From Glandiceps talaboti (taxonomy: Eukaryota > Hemichordata > Enteropneusta > Spengelidae): a stretch of 64,000 nt of DNA. Below, in pieces: positions 39,801 to 54,800 of the stretch. The stretch spans positions 27,120,725 through 27,184,724 of the forward strand of contig NC_135555.1 of NCBI RefSeq assembly GCF_964340395.1. The letters are read 5' to 3'. Positions within the stretch are counted from its first letter, which is position 1. The number at the start of each line of letters is the position of its first letter. Both the position numbers and the translations under genes were made by a program. The notes beneath the pieces are model-generated. The model ran no database searches. It saw only the letters and a program-made list of their open reading frames with translations, and was not told where the DNA came from.

Positions 39801-42800
39801 TCTCAAGTACCCGGAAGAGAGTCATTCTCAGCCATACGTTACAGTGGTAACACTCGTTCATGTTCGATTACCTTTCACAAAGAAAACACAACAAAATGGT
39901 TGAAGTGATCTTTTTTTTTTTTATTTCTTTTCATCACAACAACAAAATCTGCGTGATCAAAAGTGTTGTAAACTAAACCAGAAAGAATTATCGGACTGGC
40001 TAAACTTCCCGATGAACTGGAGTAAGGTCCTACTAGTCCAAGTAAGCCTCGATAGTACTATAGTACGTGAGAAAATCGTCTCAAACTAGCGATACAACTT
40101 TCAAAATATAACTTGACATGTCTTCATTTGTTAGAGTTATACAATTCAAGACGGGTTTTCACTCGAAAACAACAATTCTGTGAATAATGACACTCTGAAC
40201 GCAGCGATTTCTCGGACGATGTTACCACTGTAACGTATGGCTGACAACGACTTGCTTCCGGGTTAGTCCCTCGTGCATATGGGTGGATTGTCACCGTACG
40301 GAAACTAAGAAAGATGGCGATTAATACATACATCGTCTGATATTTTAATTTACAGTGTTTCTTGTGACCGGCGCCTGTCAGCAGACTCTGCCATTTTTTT
40401 TATCATTCCATTGTATTTAAACCTTGTACTTGACATTTCGCAATATTTATAATTCTCAACAAAATACCTCAACATGCCTCACTTCGCTCATACTCAAAGC
40501 AGCCCTGCTTGGTATGATCACTGATGACATGATGAGAGAGAACCTTTTCGGATTTACATGTAAAACGGGGAAAGATACGCAAAACATAATGCAAAGTCTG
40601 AAGCCAAATTAAAGTTGTAATTATTTTAATTATTTTTACTTGCCAAATATTTGCATTTTGGAAAGGCAAGACATGTTCATGTCGTTTAACTTTACATGTG
40701 AACTGTCGGCCATAACTTCAACCGCATGCCTGGCATGCCTTCCTTACGCAAGTTTCTTAATTCTGGTTCACTGTCATTCCAAATTGCACGACAATATAGA
40801 ATTAATCACAAGTTACATGTTATCTGAAAACATCACACTTTTATAGTGGGTCTGAAGTGTGATTTTAGTGAGTACCAAGAACGTCCTGTGTTGATACTCA
40901 AGATACTTGCTGTGGAAAATCGCTCGGTCAAATGAGGTCACCTTCAGCTTCTGGTCGAATCAGGATAGAGTATGCAAATAACGATGTTGCGGACTGGCTG
41001 ATTATGTAGAAGGGGTGCAGAATTGGATTTGAAGTTTACAACCCTGTTTCGAACAAACGCTTGTCATTTGGGCGCCCAATGCATAGAATTATGACCATAG
41101 CACATATTACATTGCTTGTTTGACGTCAATAGTGTCTTTTGAAAAGTGGCAGTTTACTTAAAGTCTCGTCGACTGATTTCCAATATGGCATCGGTCATAA
41201 TGCTCATTAACATATTCATATTTTTTTCATATTACAAAAAAAAATCATAAAAAATAACAATGAGGATGTGCTAACTTGAAATTAACAAATCTGAGTAAGC
41301 TACCCCCTGCGCATCAACTTGCCAGATATCAAAGCAATCTAACAAGAGGTTTTCAAGGAGTTGATGAAAATGACATTTTATGAAAAAAAATCATAAAAAA
41401 TTGAAAATGGCACAGATCAACTTGGCATGAACAAATCTGAATAGCCTCCCCCTAGGGAACATACACACCAAATATCGAAGAATTCTGACTGTCACTTTCA
41501 GAGCAGATGATGAAAATATAAAAGTTTGACGGACACCTATGATTCACTCTACTCTCTATACTCTATACAACCTATACCTAAAGCTACGCTTTCAGCTTTC
41601 ACTGACAGCGGAGCTAAAAAGTTAACACAGGGACCCTGTACTTTTTTCATTCAATCTCAAGTTAATAATATAAAGAATAATAATAATATACATTGTACTG
41701 GTATATCAATGTGAACAAGAAAATGAACACAGATATTTTTTTATTTGGAAGCAAATAATTTGTTTGCTATTAATTTAGGCTTAAATTTTGCCGATATGTG
41801 ATTACATTACCTAGAGATAAATCACTGTAGGATTGAAATGAGAAAGAAAGACACATATAAATTGCCTTGGAAAAAAAGGTACATTGTACGATGTCAAAAT
41901 TTCATAAAATGTATGAATGAAAACCCCCTTGACATCGTATAAAAAAAATAGGTCTTGTATGATAATTAACTAATGGCTATGTCTGCACAACACAATTAAA
42001 ACAAAAAAATCATGTGATTTATCAAAAAATGCACCCAGTTTGAGTTATCTGAACTTTTGACCTAATTCGTGGACACCCCCTTTTTATTTCATATTTTTTC
42101 AGTACATATATTCAATTTTTTATGATGAAAGTATAGATAGGAAAATGAGGGTATACATGTATCTTATATTATATAACTACCTTAAGGCCAAGAAAAAAAA
42201 AAGAAATGTTTTCTGGTGAGTTTGCATCACTTATATACCCTGCCTCAATCTTCATTTTCCCTGCGTTTGTCCAGCCAATGCAGACAGCAGATCCAAGGGA
42301 AACACAAAATAACTCTCCCTACATTAATTGCTACTTCAGGGAAGACAACTGCAGAACTAATCATGAACAATTAACAGAAATATTTGTGTCATCACACCAC
42401 TTTAGGCAATGTTTCCTGACCAGAAACAACAACTTGCTTTTGTGTGGCCACCACATCTAATTACCAAAAATATGCTAATAAAGAAAAAAAATTTCCTTGT
42501 ACATGTACTATAAAAATTAATAATTTCTTCCACAAATGTGTTGTTCATCTACAGAATAAAGCATTATCCGTCTCGTGGAAGATCTCATGAGATCTCACGA
42601 GACATCATTGAGTGCATAGCAACCACGTTCAGGTGGTCAAGCTGAAGAGTCAAACGCTTAGCAACACCATTGTTCTCAACGTCATCATACATACAGTGCG
42701 GTATGTATGATAGATCAAGGGAAGCAAACTTTTAAAGTATGGTTGTAAAACGATGCGTGTATGTAAAAGTCGCCGGCAGGGGTTTCATAACTAGCCGTCA

Positions 42801-45800
42801 GACGTGACGGTGATTTTTGGCTATCTGGGTGCAGATTAAGAGCAGTTAAGATTGACAGTGTTACCTTTGAAATCAGTTTCAACATGAACTTGAAAATATC
42901 AGAGTTGGATCCACTCAAGGGATCGCAGGCTCTATGTGTATTTTTGAAAACTTCCACGCCAGGTCACGAAATTGCTGTATTGTATCCTATTTTTAAACAA
43001 CGATACAGTGTCATACATGTACCTTTTCCATAGACTTTTATACGTCGCATAGCGGCGTCTAAAAACCAACACAACAAAGTGTTAGGTATAAAGGCCCCCT
43101 AACTTCGCGGGGGTTATTGTCAAATTTGAATGCAGACTGTTAACACCGTCTTGATTCCTCTCTGAAAAGCCGTGATAACAATTAGCAGCTGGTGATTTTC
43201 GTAATAAATTTGGTATGTGTAGACTTGCGAATGTCTGTTGAATGCAGGTGTGGTCACAGAAAGGTGATATTTAAACATGGTAGAGACAATTTCGTACAAA
43301 ACACGGTCAAACTGGGTCTGTTCGTTACTACTGAAACTGGGTCTGTTCGTTACTACTGAAAAGCCGTTACTTTTCAAACCTGGGATTAAAACGCCTGCCA
43401 ATCACACTTGTTCAAATACGGGTACGTAAATCCACGAAAGTTTGTGTAGCTATCAACGTTATCTTGAAGTAAACATGATTAGTAATTAGTACCTCTCCAT
43501 GCCCAAGCATAACGGTACATGCAAGTTTGCTTTCATGAAACATTGAGTTCACATTTACGATGTCTATGCATAAAGTAGCGGTGTTGAAACAAAATATTTC
43601 AAAAACATGAATAGTGAACACTACTACAAGTCACTACGATTGTAGGCCTATAGAGTTGATTGTAATGTTCAAGGAAACAATATTTTTTCAACAGGATTTT
43701 TGTTGACAGTGTTCACACTGAGCCGTGTACTTCCACTGATACATAACGTGCAGGGATAGTCCTGGAGTTGTACTAATTGTCAAATTAGAATAGTAAATAA
43801 AGGAAACTTGTTTCGGTATACGGCATTTCTCTTTTGGGGATATGCAATAATTTCGCACACGTTGCATGGCAAATTACAACGTTGTACTATATATAACCAA
43901 CGTACGTATCGTAAGACGTATAGAGAACCCATCGATTCGATGACGCGCTCTGATTCACATCTCTTTCGACAATACCAACCATTCGCATTAGACGCCCATT
44001 TACTTTCAAGTACATGTAGCGGTCGTTTCTTTATGCCCCACGTCTATGAGGGGCCAATACTTTTGATACCGCATTTTACGGAGAAAGATATTGTGATCGC
44101 GTGCTGGTTGACATGTGCCGAACCAACTACATGCCTGTGAACTTGTCAGAGATATGATAAGGACAGGCAGTATCTGCAGACATCTGCCGCGATACGTTGA
44201 GATACATGTATAGTTCTGGTTCAGAGCTGGTTATTTTGACTTGGATCTTCAGGGCGGTCGGTTGACCTGTCAGCTATATGTAAGCTCCCAATCAAAAAGG
44301 CTAAAAAAATGTCGCCGTGCATTGTCCTTTGCTGACTCGGGAAATTATGGTTTGCGATTTTTTTTTGTGGAGACAGCAGGACGCCAATATGTGACACATT
44401 TTACAGTTTACAACGAAAGTGAACAAACGCTAATTTTCACTCGAAATACAACACGAGGTAGCTTTTGCATTCATAAAATGACGCTATCTCGAATATTTGT
44501 TGCTTTCGACCCATTACTGGGACAAGCCATTAGCCAAGCAAGTGGACTTGTTATCAAAGAGTACCAATATTTACACATGTGATGATTGGCTCTTACATAA
44601 CACAAGTAAACAGCTGTAAAACCTCTATTCCGCCGTCTGCATGGACTGCAATTGAGGCAAACCTTATCTCTGTCTTATATCAGTTGTTATCAATTTATTA
44701 GGCTATTATAAGTAATGCTACAAACAGCTTTAGAGATGCAAACAACTTTTATGACACCCGTTTTCGCCAGGCAAGCCCGCGGGTTTGTTGCACTTGGACC
44801 GCTAATGGTTTGTGACTGTCATGCGGAAAATGAGGTACAACTTGTTGAATCTCTCGATAACCAGAAGGTTTCTCGACGTGACTACGGCTGTATCTTGAGA
44901 TTAGATTACATATTTGTTGCCGTTTCTGTTGAGATGTGAAGTACGGACCGTTTAAAACAGCCGACCTAACCACATATTTCGTCGTTTATGAATCTTTGGG
45001 GCGTATGTATCATGGGTAGGGTTGTTTATTTTTATGAATTACAATATTATGGACAATTGTATGTTTATATTTGTTTCCCCACGTATCTACTCGTAGTGTC
45101 ATGTTCGATTGAATGTCGACCGCCAACACATATGGAACATGTACTACGGGTAAAATGTTGTATAGAACACGCAGGCCGGTGGTGATAATTGGTCGACCAA
45201 TTATACATGTCGTAAGTGTAATGAGATGATAAACAAGTGGTCCCCACATATTGTAGATTTCCTGTGCATTGAAAAATAAAACACACTTTCCCACAATGGA
45301 CAAAATTATCTATTGAGTAATATAAAAGTCAAGTGTAAACTTATATAGTCTTCCTGGTCCTAAAATAAACTTACAGTGTATAGAAACTTACAGCAGGACA
45401 TAGAAACGGTGCTGACTGGTTGGGAGAAATTGTTTAAATCTCTTGAACGGAAAAAACTTCATTGTGGACTCGGTTTTGAAAGCTAAACGAAAGAAGTCAT
45501 CTGAGTATTTCAAAAGAACCGGATCAATACCACTTAGAAAGGTGTCAATCGACGGTCTTTCGACGTGGCGTATTGTAGTGTCTATGGTACCTGTTGATTC
45601 TGACAGGATGCTCTTTCATCACCAGAAATAGGCACTAAAACTTTTCATTTGACCACACCATTTTATATCAGGGGTGATATGTCATGATCCAATCGACAAC
45701 AAATTTATCAATTACGTGTAATACTTAGCTTTGTACCATTATTAATATAATCTTAATGATAATTGACAATAGAGTGGCTTTAATATTGAACCAAGGCTAG

Positions 45801-48800
45801 ATGGACACCAAATATGATTTTTCGATCGAATTCGATTTTATGTTACAACATGACTAACTTTCGCAGACATAAACAAACTGATAAGAGAGTCGCTTGAACC
45901 ATAGACATTGTCTATGCTTGAACCTACGTCAGAGGCCCTTGGGACACGGTGTTGTTTTTGTATCAACGTTTGTCAGTTTGATAACGGGGACAAGAAGTAG
46001 ACTTTTTTCGGCACCCTCAAAGCCAGTTTTCATTGTCCACCACTGATACAACAACGTTCGGATCAGAGGCGTTTCTATATATAACTCCAGCAATGGTTGT
46101 ATTTGTGACACCCCGGAGTGGCTGATAGTACGAACATGTAACAGTTTGATCGACCAGACTGTGTAACTCGGTATGCACACTCGCATACTCATAATAATCG
46201 TAATAATAATTTTTTTTTCTTCTGGTATTCATGGAGTCGGCATGCTCAACACTGTTCAAACTTGGACAACAATATTTTTATTTGTATTTCATAGTTTTGG
46301 TCGGTAGTCTTTTGGGAGGCTTTTACAAAATTCCCAAATGTCCATCTTGTTCTGTGTTCATGAACTTGTAGCCACATTGACGTTGTTACACCGTGTGCAG
46401 AGTCTATGGTCACACGGACGTTCTCTATACGTTTGATTCAATGCAAAAGTTCTCACAGTTTCTTGTATTAATGTTATGCTCAGACATCGAAGAGACTCAT
46501 CAAGAATAAAATCAAACTCTGAAAAAAATAAACGGCACTCAAGTACACTTATTTTATGTGACAATCGAGCATGTTGGCGGTAATCATGATCAAAACCTAC
46601 ATTTGTAACACTGGATATTTGCGCCATGATACTACGACATGTGATCGGACTATCGGAACACATATTGTAGGACTGAGAGCTAGATCAGAACAGGCCACAA
46701 TAAACAGTCCTCAACACGTAGCTCAGTAGCATGCATTTGCGATATAATTATTGGCTCGGAATGCTTTGGGTTTTTTGACAAATACATGGCACAATGTCTT
46801 GGAATATTTTTAGTCAAAAAGTTTGAACGGTAACTTATGGAACGTGGAAAAAAAACATTTAGTATTGCGTACAACACAGCTGTGTGAATACTCGAGTCAC
46901 GGGACATGCAAGTACATTTACAGTTTATAAATTATATAAACACACAGTATACAATCGTGTATTCAACTCATTCAGTATATTTCAACCCGGTATGGTAAAA
47001 CATTAGTTACTCTCGGTAATCCAATTCAAACCCCTTTGTTTTATTTCTTTTGTCTTACGTCTTACCAGTATTTACCGAGAAAGATAGTGATTCCCAGCTT
47101 GGTTGTTAATTATTCAAGATTACGTTAGGATTACGTCGTTTGGGTGGAGAAATGCATAATTACATGCAAATGAACCCGTGTGATTAACTTACTCCCCTTT
47201 AAGGTGTTTGTGTGGGCTAGGACGTCAGGTGAATTTATCAATAAAACTATGTAAATCCACTCATACATATTTATTTAGACGCATTGGAGTCGGAACTAGC
47301 AAAGGGCATACCGTCAATAACCAGTAACACAGCCACAAACTTTGACCAACTAAGAGTAATTAACATTTTGCTGGGGAGTCTGATGTGCCCTCTATGACAA
47401 CTTCCCGAGTAACACACACACAGGGAGTGTGAGAGTCTGACGTAAAGATGTTTTAGTATTTTAAATGACTGTAAAACGTTGAGTGTCGGCATTTTTGTCA
47501 ATTGTTATAAATTTACAGAAGAAAAAAAAATGTTTGATGGATGACAAAGATGGATGACAATTTTTTGTCATCGTGAGCATGTGCTTCTGACAGAATCAGG
47601 TGACCGCAGAAGTATCGCCAACACTCCGAGCTTAGCATATTTCAGAAGTACGGCGTCGATGTATTATGTACACACGATCTCAGGTCAAATGATTTTCCTA
47701 CAATTTTCCTTCCACATTTTGTTTTTCAAAATTCGGTGAAGGCTGTTTTATGATTGATTAAACTTGTTCTATTTCCAAAACCCATGGTGTCATCTCTGAA
47801 AGCAGTCAATCTTAACTAAACTACATGTATTACTATTCACATTGTATTCGTTTCTAGACTAAGGCAAATATAACATCACCGTGTCACATGTACGAGTATG
47901 AGTTCACATCTACACAACCACAAGCAATGTATTTCAAAACAAATGCATGCGGTACGGTGAATACTGATCAAGCCAAGTTTGGTCTCCGTAGCGGTACTAT
48001 AATCCCAGTATGTCTCTACGATGTTAGTCGATGTCATGACTAGACTATTGTCTGATAGTGCCAACAAATATTGAACATTTTATGAAAGGCTTAGATACAT
48101 TTTAAGAGTCGCTTTCCTGAATAAAACAAGTCATTGAGAATGACATAGTCCCCGCTATAATTGGGTTTTAAGGAATTATCACTACTCTGATCACGCAACA
48201 ACATTTGTGAACCTAAAACAAACAGACTTACATGTAGATATGTTGTGTGTGCTTGTTGGACATGGAATATGCCTCCAACAATAAAGGATTGGTTGGGTAT
48301 GGGGGATCATATCACGATGAAAATGGAGTCTCAGTTATGGCTTTGGACAGGGAAAATTCACAAACAAAATGGCTGCCAGGCAGCCATATTGGATCATATC
48401 ACGACGAAAATGGATATGCACATGTATGTCATAGAACACTGTCCTAATACCAACTTTAAATGAGATCTGTTCAAGCATGTCTGAGTTATGGCTTTGGACA
48501 TGAAAATTCGCAAACAAAATGGCTGCTAGGCGGCCACATTGGATCGTATCACAATGAAAATGGATATGTACATGTATGTCATAGAACACTGTCCTAATAC
48601 CAACTTTGAATGAGATCTGTTTAACCCTTTCACCACCGATTCCCTCAATTGAGGGAATGCGCTAGGGCGCCCACCGATTCCCTCAATTGAGGGAACGCCA
48701 AAGTTCATTCACCTACCTCGCCGTTATGCCGTTAAACGGCAGCTATTGCTGCAAAAATTGCTGCCATAACTAGTTCCACACATGCGTATTAGCCTTGTTT

Positions 48801-51800
48801 ATCTACACTGCCATTTTGAAAGCATGACAGTGAACGATATCAGAAGTACGATCCAAATGACGAGCGATCGTAATTTTATGTGTGTTTTTCGCTCACAAAA
48901 TCGAATTTCAACATGGCGGAAGTAATTAACGGCTCTCATAACATGGTCTACGATATAAATTATGTCACTATCTTTGGATATTTCGACAGAATTTGACTAG
49001 AAATACATCGTTGAATACAAGTATTTAGGTATGGGAACACGTTGTACGTGTGTGTAAGCATCAAATTCCCGCTAAGACCGTGTGAGCTGCCGACGGCAGT
49101 TTATGGTTGAATTTTTGAATGTCGTTCAAATTTACGCAATATTGTGACCGTACCGACGCCCATGCTAACGTTCTAGGGGTAATTTTTGGCTATATCATGG
49201 ATTATTTTTGTTTTATTTCTTTTTCTTACGGCTCAATAATGACTTGTATTTGTATTAGCTCACTGTGTAGAGGTCAGTGGAGGGAAACTTACGCTTGATG
49301 TTGGCGATTTTCTGATCGGATTTTATACGTGCGTTTTTCAATGTAAAATTCAAATTTCAACATCGGCGAAGCAAAATCTGTCTCCCCTAACATAGTTTGC
49401 AATGTAAATAAATGTGCTGTTCGTAGAAATTCCACTCAATTTTACTATGAATACGATGTTTTATACAAGGAGATGGCTGAGTGAACTCGATGCAGTATAT
49501 GGAAGGATCAGATTATCGCAACGTAACTTCAAAGTCCCGACTGCAGATTTGCGTTTGTGGGTAAACATGTCGGCAACTTGCTGGCATTTTTTACTGATTT
49601 TGAGCATAAATTTGGTGATAATCTTTTGTTGTTCTGTCAAACAATGATCAGGGATCTGCCGACGCCGGTCGGCACCGGTCGCTAGCGTCCGGGACTCAGA
49701 CTTGGCGACCCCCACTCAAAGGTTGCCGACCACCACCTTCTAGTGTCACAATTGGTTTACCATCGACCCCCACACTCACTTTAATAATTGTACTTTCATT
49801 TTCTGCCCACATGGTCGCATTGATTTAAAAGATAATGAAGTATTAAAATGTCTTTGAGAAAAGAACAATGTAGACGACCATTAATTACAATAATGACAAA
49901 TACTCGACTATTTATAAAGACGAAGTGTGAACTGACAACAGCTGACGCTATACATTGATATCCACATGTACACAGTACAGTACGTGTGAATTACAGGGCA
50001 AACACGATGCTGCAGACTTTCGACTAGCATTCTTCAGCGTCGTCAAAAAAGTATAACAGCCTCATATACCTTTTTATAAAGTGTTGACGTTGTGTCCGAT
50101 CATTAGTTTTCTGTTCAATTTTACTCTGAAAACACTTTTTCTTAGTAGTTTGACATCGTACACAGCACGACGATGAAAACACGTAATTTCCAAAATGGCG
50201 GGTGGTGACGTCACAAACTATCGCGAGGTCTCACGTATCACAAGATTTCGTATAAACGCGATGCGTATGTGTGGATATACGCAACTTTTTAGAGTTTTGA
50301 AACTGCAGTTGTCTTTGGATATTTAGTTTGATTGAAACAACTTTAGCTTTTCTTAGAAAACTAATCAAAATCTGTGATTGAAAAAAATGGATGTGCAAAG
50401 ATTGAGATTAGAGTTATAAATCTGTGTAGAGAAAGAAAAGTTGGTTTTATCTTTTTCATTGGCAACTTTGCTCATACTCCATGTACATGATGTACCTTGA
50501 GTGCACCATTAATTTATTCATGAATATTAATTAGCGACCGGGACTACTCTCAAGCTTGGCAGAACCCTGAATGATATATAATTACACAAACTGATTTTTC
50601 TGAACGTATTGGGGCGTTGACTTCAGATATTTTTTACCTTTTCATTGCCGGTGCGGGGCCGACCATTGCGTCGTAATTGGATTAGTGAGCCGTTAATTAT
50701 TTTCGTTCAAATTTAATACGACTAAAAATAACATTTTTTGACAAATTTTTGCCGATTTTGACCATTAAGTCAGTATACAGTAGTTTTGTAAGAACATAAA
50801 TGTTGGTATTTTGAATTTTGTTTGTAATATAAATATTTTGTTTATTTATGATATGTCAATAGATAAACAACTAGTGTTTGTTTTATTAATATTTTGTTAC
50901 TTTAATCCATATTTCGGTTGTGTGTGTGATATTTGAATGTATGTATTTGCAACTATGATGTAGAAAATTTATTTTCCATTCAAATGATACCTTATTTTTC
51001 AAAAATAAGCAACTCTAAGTACTTTTATATCAGTTTGAGTACATAACACTCACTCTCACATTATGTCAGTGAGGGGGCTGGTGGAGAACAAACAATCCCA
51101 TGAGGCAAGTGGTGGTGAAAGGGTTAAGCATGTCTGAGTTATGGCTTTGGACATGGAAAATTCACAAACAAAATGGCTGGCAGGCAGCCATATTGGATCG
51201 TATCATGACGAAAATGGATATACACATGTATGTCATAGAACACTGTCCTAATACCAACTTCGAATGAGATCTGTTCAAGCATGTCTGAGTTATGACTTTG
51301 GACATGAAAATTCGCAAACAAAATGGCTACCAGGCAGCCATATTGGATCGTATCACAATGAAAATGGATATGCACATGTATGTCATAGAACACTGTCCTA
51401 ATACCAACTTTGAATGAGATCTGTTCAAGCAAGTCTGAGTTATGGCTTTGGACATGAAAATTCACAAACAAAATGGCTGCTAGGCGGCCATATTGGATCG
51501 TATCATGACAACAATGAATATGCACATGTATGTCATAGAACACTGTCCTAATACCAACTTTGAATGAGATCTGTTAAAGCATGTCTGAGTTATGGCTTTA
51601 GACAGGAAAAATTCGCAAACAAAATGGTTGCTAGGTGGCCATATTGGATCGTATCATAAAACAAATTGACATGCATATGTATGCCATAGTATGTTGCCCC
51701 TGTACCAAGTTTGAAAAAAATCGGTCCAGGCATCTCCAAGAAACAGCTGCGGACGGACGCACGCACGGACGCACGGACGGACAGACGGAACCCAATCCAT

Positions 51801-54800
51801 AAGTCCCCGTTCAGGACTTCGTCCACGGGGACTAACAAACATTTTCAGATTGCATGCCGACATGGGCGACACATCAAGTAATCAAAGACACAACAACAAA
51901 CAAATCCAAAGCAACTGTAATTATTTATAGCAATCTGCGGATGGAAATCATGATTTTCCCAGGGAACGATACGTAACACATATCAATTAAACTGAGGACC
52001 TAATTGAAACATTGAAACATTTTAATTTTGCTCACATTGTAAATTTGAGTTGTCATGGACTATCGAACAGTCAATTTCAGGAACGACGATTTGCATCGGA
52101 GACCTCATGTTTCCATGTACCACGCCGTTCACACGTGTGAGCTTACAGTACTGTAAGCAAACGTGGCTCTGTCTTCTTGGGCTAATGGAATGTGTATGGC
52201 TGTCTGCAGACACAAATTTTTCTATGTAATTTTTATTGAAAATGCGTAAAATACACAAGATCTGCTGTAGTCCGGTGCGTAGTTTCAGAGGGAGTAATTT
52301 GGAACTCGAGTCTGACAATTGTCCTCCAAGGTGATGTTCATAATCTACACCCCGCACGTACAAGTTACGTCTGCAAGCAGGACTAGATATGATCACACGG
52401 AAACACTGTCCCTCCATTCTCAGCCAAGGCCTCGTAACGAAGTTTGGAACGTCTTTTACCTATTTTCGTTTTCGGCATCGTGGTAGTGTATGCCAAATAC
52501 ATTGTATGGTAGTGAGTCTTCGAGGGTTGTCCAACGGCAGCGAATAGTTTTCACGCTGTAGAAAGTAACTGAGCGACCGCTTCGTATTGAAACCAAAGAT
52601 ACGCATGCGCAATATGCATGAGTTTGTTGATGTCCCCCTAGCCTTGACACAGTTGATTGCATTACCGAAACGCTACATATTAGCAATGTAAGCGTCCATA
52701 TACCAGAGTGTTACCCTGTTTTCGAGCCATATTACGATTTTCATTCATTCTAGAGGGTTCAAAGAGACAGAATCACTATCGTGTTCGCAAGTATTGTCTT
52801 TACAAGTACCGCGAACTGGTTGAGAAGTTGTCAAAAAAGGGGGTTTATTTGCTTTTTTGACCATTTTGAACGTTTCTTCATTTTACTCATTCTAGCTTAT
52901 TATACATGCTAGGGAATACGGGTTTGTTTTATTTGATAATTGAGATGAAAGACAAGAAACTGGTTAGAGGTTTTTTATGTTAGTGAAACAGACACTCGGC
53001 ACTGCTTTGTTGAAAATGGGGTACACATAAAATGAAAATTGCCTTTTGACAATTAATTTGAAGCATTTTAGATCAAAATTTCAAAATTTTGTCTAGACAG
53101 ATTTTGACATGTATATTTATGATGACAACTGTAAAAAAAAAATTTTAAAAATCAAAATTGCCTATTACAGAGTGGAAAATATGAAAAATATGATATAATA
53201 ATATACACAGGTGTCAAATTTCATCATAATTTAAACAAACTATACTTTAATGTTTTTAATGTTATGATGAATATTAAAGGGACAAACTCAGAAAATTTGA
53301 AGTCAATATCTTTATTTTTAACAAAGTTGCAACAATATTTCTACAATAAAGAATTGGATGAAAAATAGCCTAAACAACAACCTTAACCCTTTGAACCCTA
53401 AGCTCCCCAGTGTAACGTGACGTATATCCTGAGCTCCCCAGGGTAACTGTTCCGAAATATCATATTCTTTCTGAAATCATATTTGTCTGCCCGTATATAT
53501 TTTTTTATATGTGTAAACATGAATAAATGATAAATAAATGATAAAAACTGACTGTCCAACCTACAGGGGAGGGAAAAATGTTCTCCTTTGAGCTCCAGTA
53601 TGTCCCCTTCCATTGCCACAACCCCTGCCACGCCACCTTCCCTACCACGACCCCCTCCCTCTGCCACACCCTCTGCCAACAGGTGCTGGGTCTAAATTAT
53701 CATCGTCTGAAACATTTGAAGTAGCTGAATCAACGTGGCAGAAATCGCCGTTTACACTAGAATGCTCACTTGATAAATCACTATCATGGCCATAATTGTT
53801 ACCGTGCACATTTTCCTCATCCCAACTCAACACATCTTGCAGCACTTGAGCATTTGTAATACATCTATGAGGCATTTTTGAAGAGCGATGTCCGATAAAG
53901 TAATACACAGCGACGTTAACAATGGCGGCACTGTAAGTCATCACTATGTTTGGATGCCAAACATGTGTAGTAACGAGCTGTTTGATTGGCTGTTATATTG
54001 CTAGGCGATACGGCCGGTATACCGGCCTTTCGGATATAAAGTCAAACTCCAATAGGCCGGTATACCGGCCTTTAGGGTTCAAAGGGTTAATCAGTGTTCT
54101 GCCAAGGTTTCCAACTAGTGGGGACAAAGGCCCCTTGTTGCAAAAAGTGGGGTCATTTGACAGGGAGTGGGGTCAATTATTTATTGTCTATGGAATTATA
54201 TATATTACCTCAGACCACTATAGATAATAGAGATACCATGGTCTGAGATATTCCATTTAATACACATAGATTATTACCTAACTTCATAAAACAATTCCAT
54301 TCATAATAACAGTTCCCAGTAAGCTATTTTTTGAAAATTGTACACTACACATTACACCTTAGAAAAAGAAGGCAATAAAAATTATGTAATTTTAAGTCAT
54401 TTCTACAGAGTATATTATATGTTGTTTAGAAAGATTGAACAGCCAGCTACTAGTCACAAATTTTAATCTGAATATCAATGAATAGCAGTGCTCAAATTTA
54501 TAATTCCTTTTCTCAGACAAGGATAAAGAACAACTTCAAAATTAGTGAACATATGATTGAATAAAAACTTTGAGAAATCCTAATCTTGTAACCACTTGTT
54601 TCATTTTTACAACTGTTACATTGCCGTGTTAATCATTCCCTCTTCAAATTCATGACGAGTTTTAAAAAAAAAAACATTTTGAAGAAAATAAACTCCCTGA
54701 CTTTAAAAAGTACCAAATGTGAACGAAAAACTTACTATAATAGTCAAACAAACTTTAAAATAGTTTATTTTTATTAATTACCATCACTGGCTGTGTAACA

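Larger units (their letters stand above)
48128..51838. mobile_element. Repeat family M, copy 3, split by a piggyBac-like element
   Basis: The left end is GTCATTGAGAATGACATAG then TCCCCGCTATAATTGGG; the right end is AACCCAATCCATAAGTCCCC then CACGGGGACTAA. About six ~145-bp internal units (GATCTGTTCAAGCATGTCTG ... ATACCAAC) lie on either side of the insertion at 48621-51127. Before the right end is a GACGGACGCACG run shared with the other copies. Confidence 0.8.

Noticed and set aside
52022-52417. 131-codon minus-strand frame
   Set aside because: No recognisable domain, contains an AATAAA word in its own sequence, and no splice context. Probably chance.
52383-52478. Short basic frame [18 protein letters not shown] on the minus strand, with a donor-like ATAG|GTAAAAG inside
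   Set aside because: Only 31 codons, no recognised family, and no acceptor partner that I could support. It stays a candidate only if RNA is seen there.
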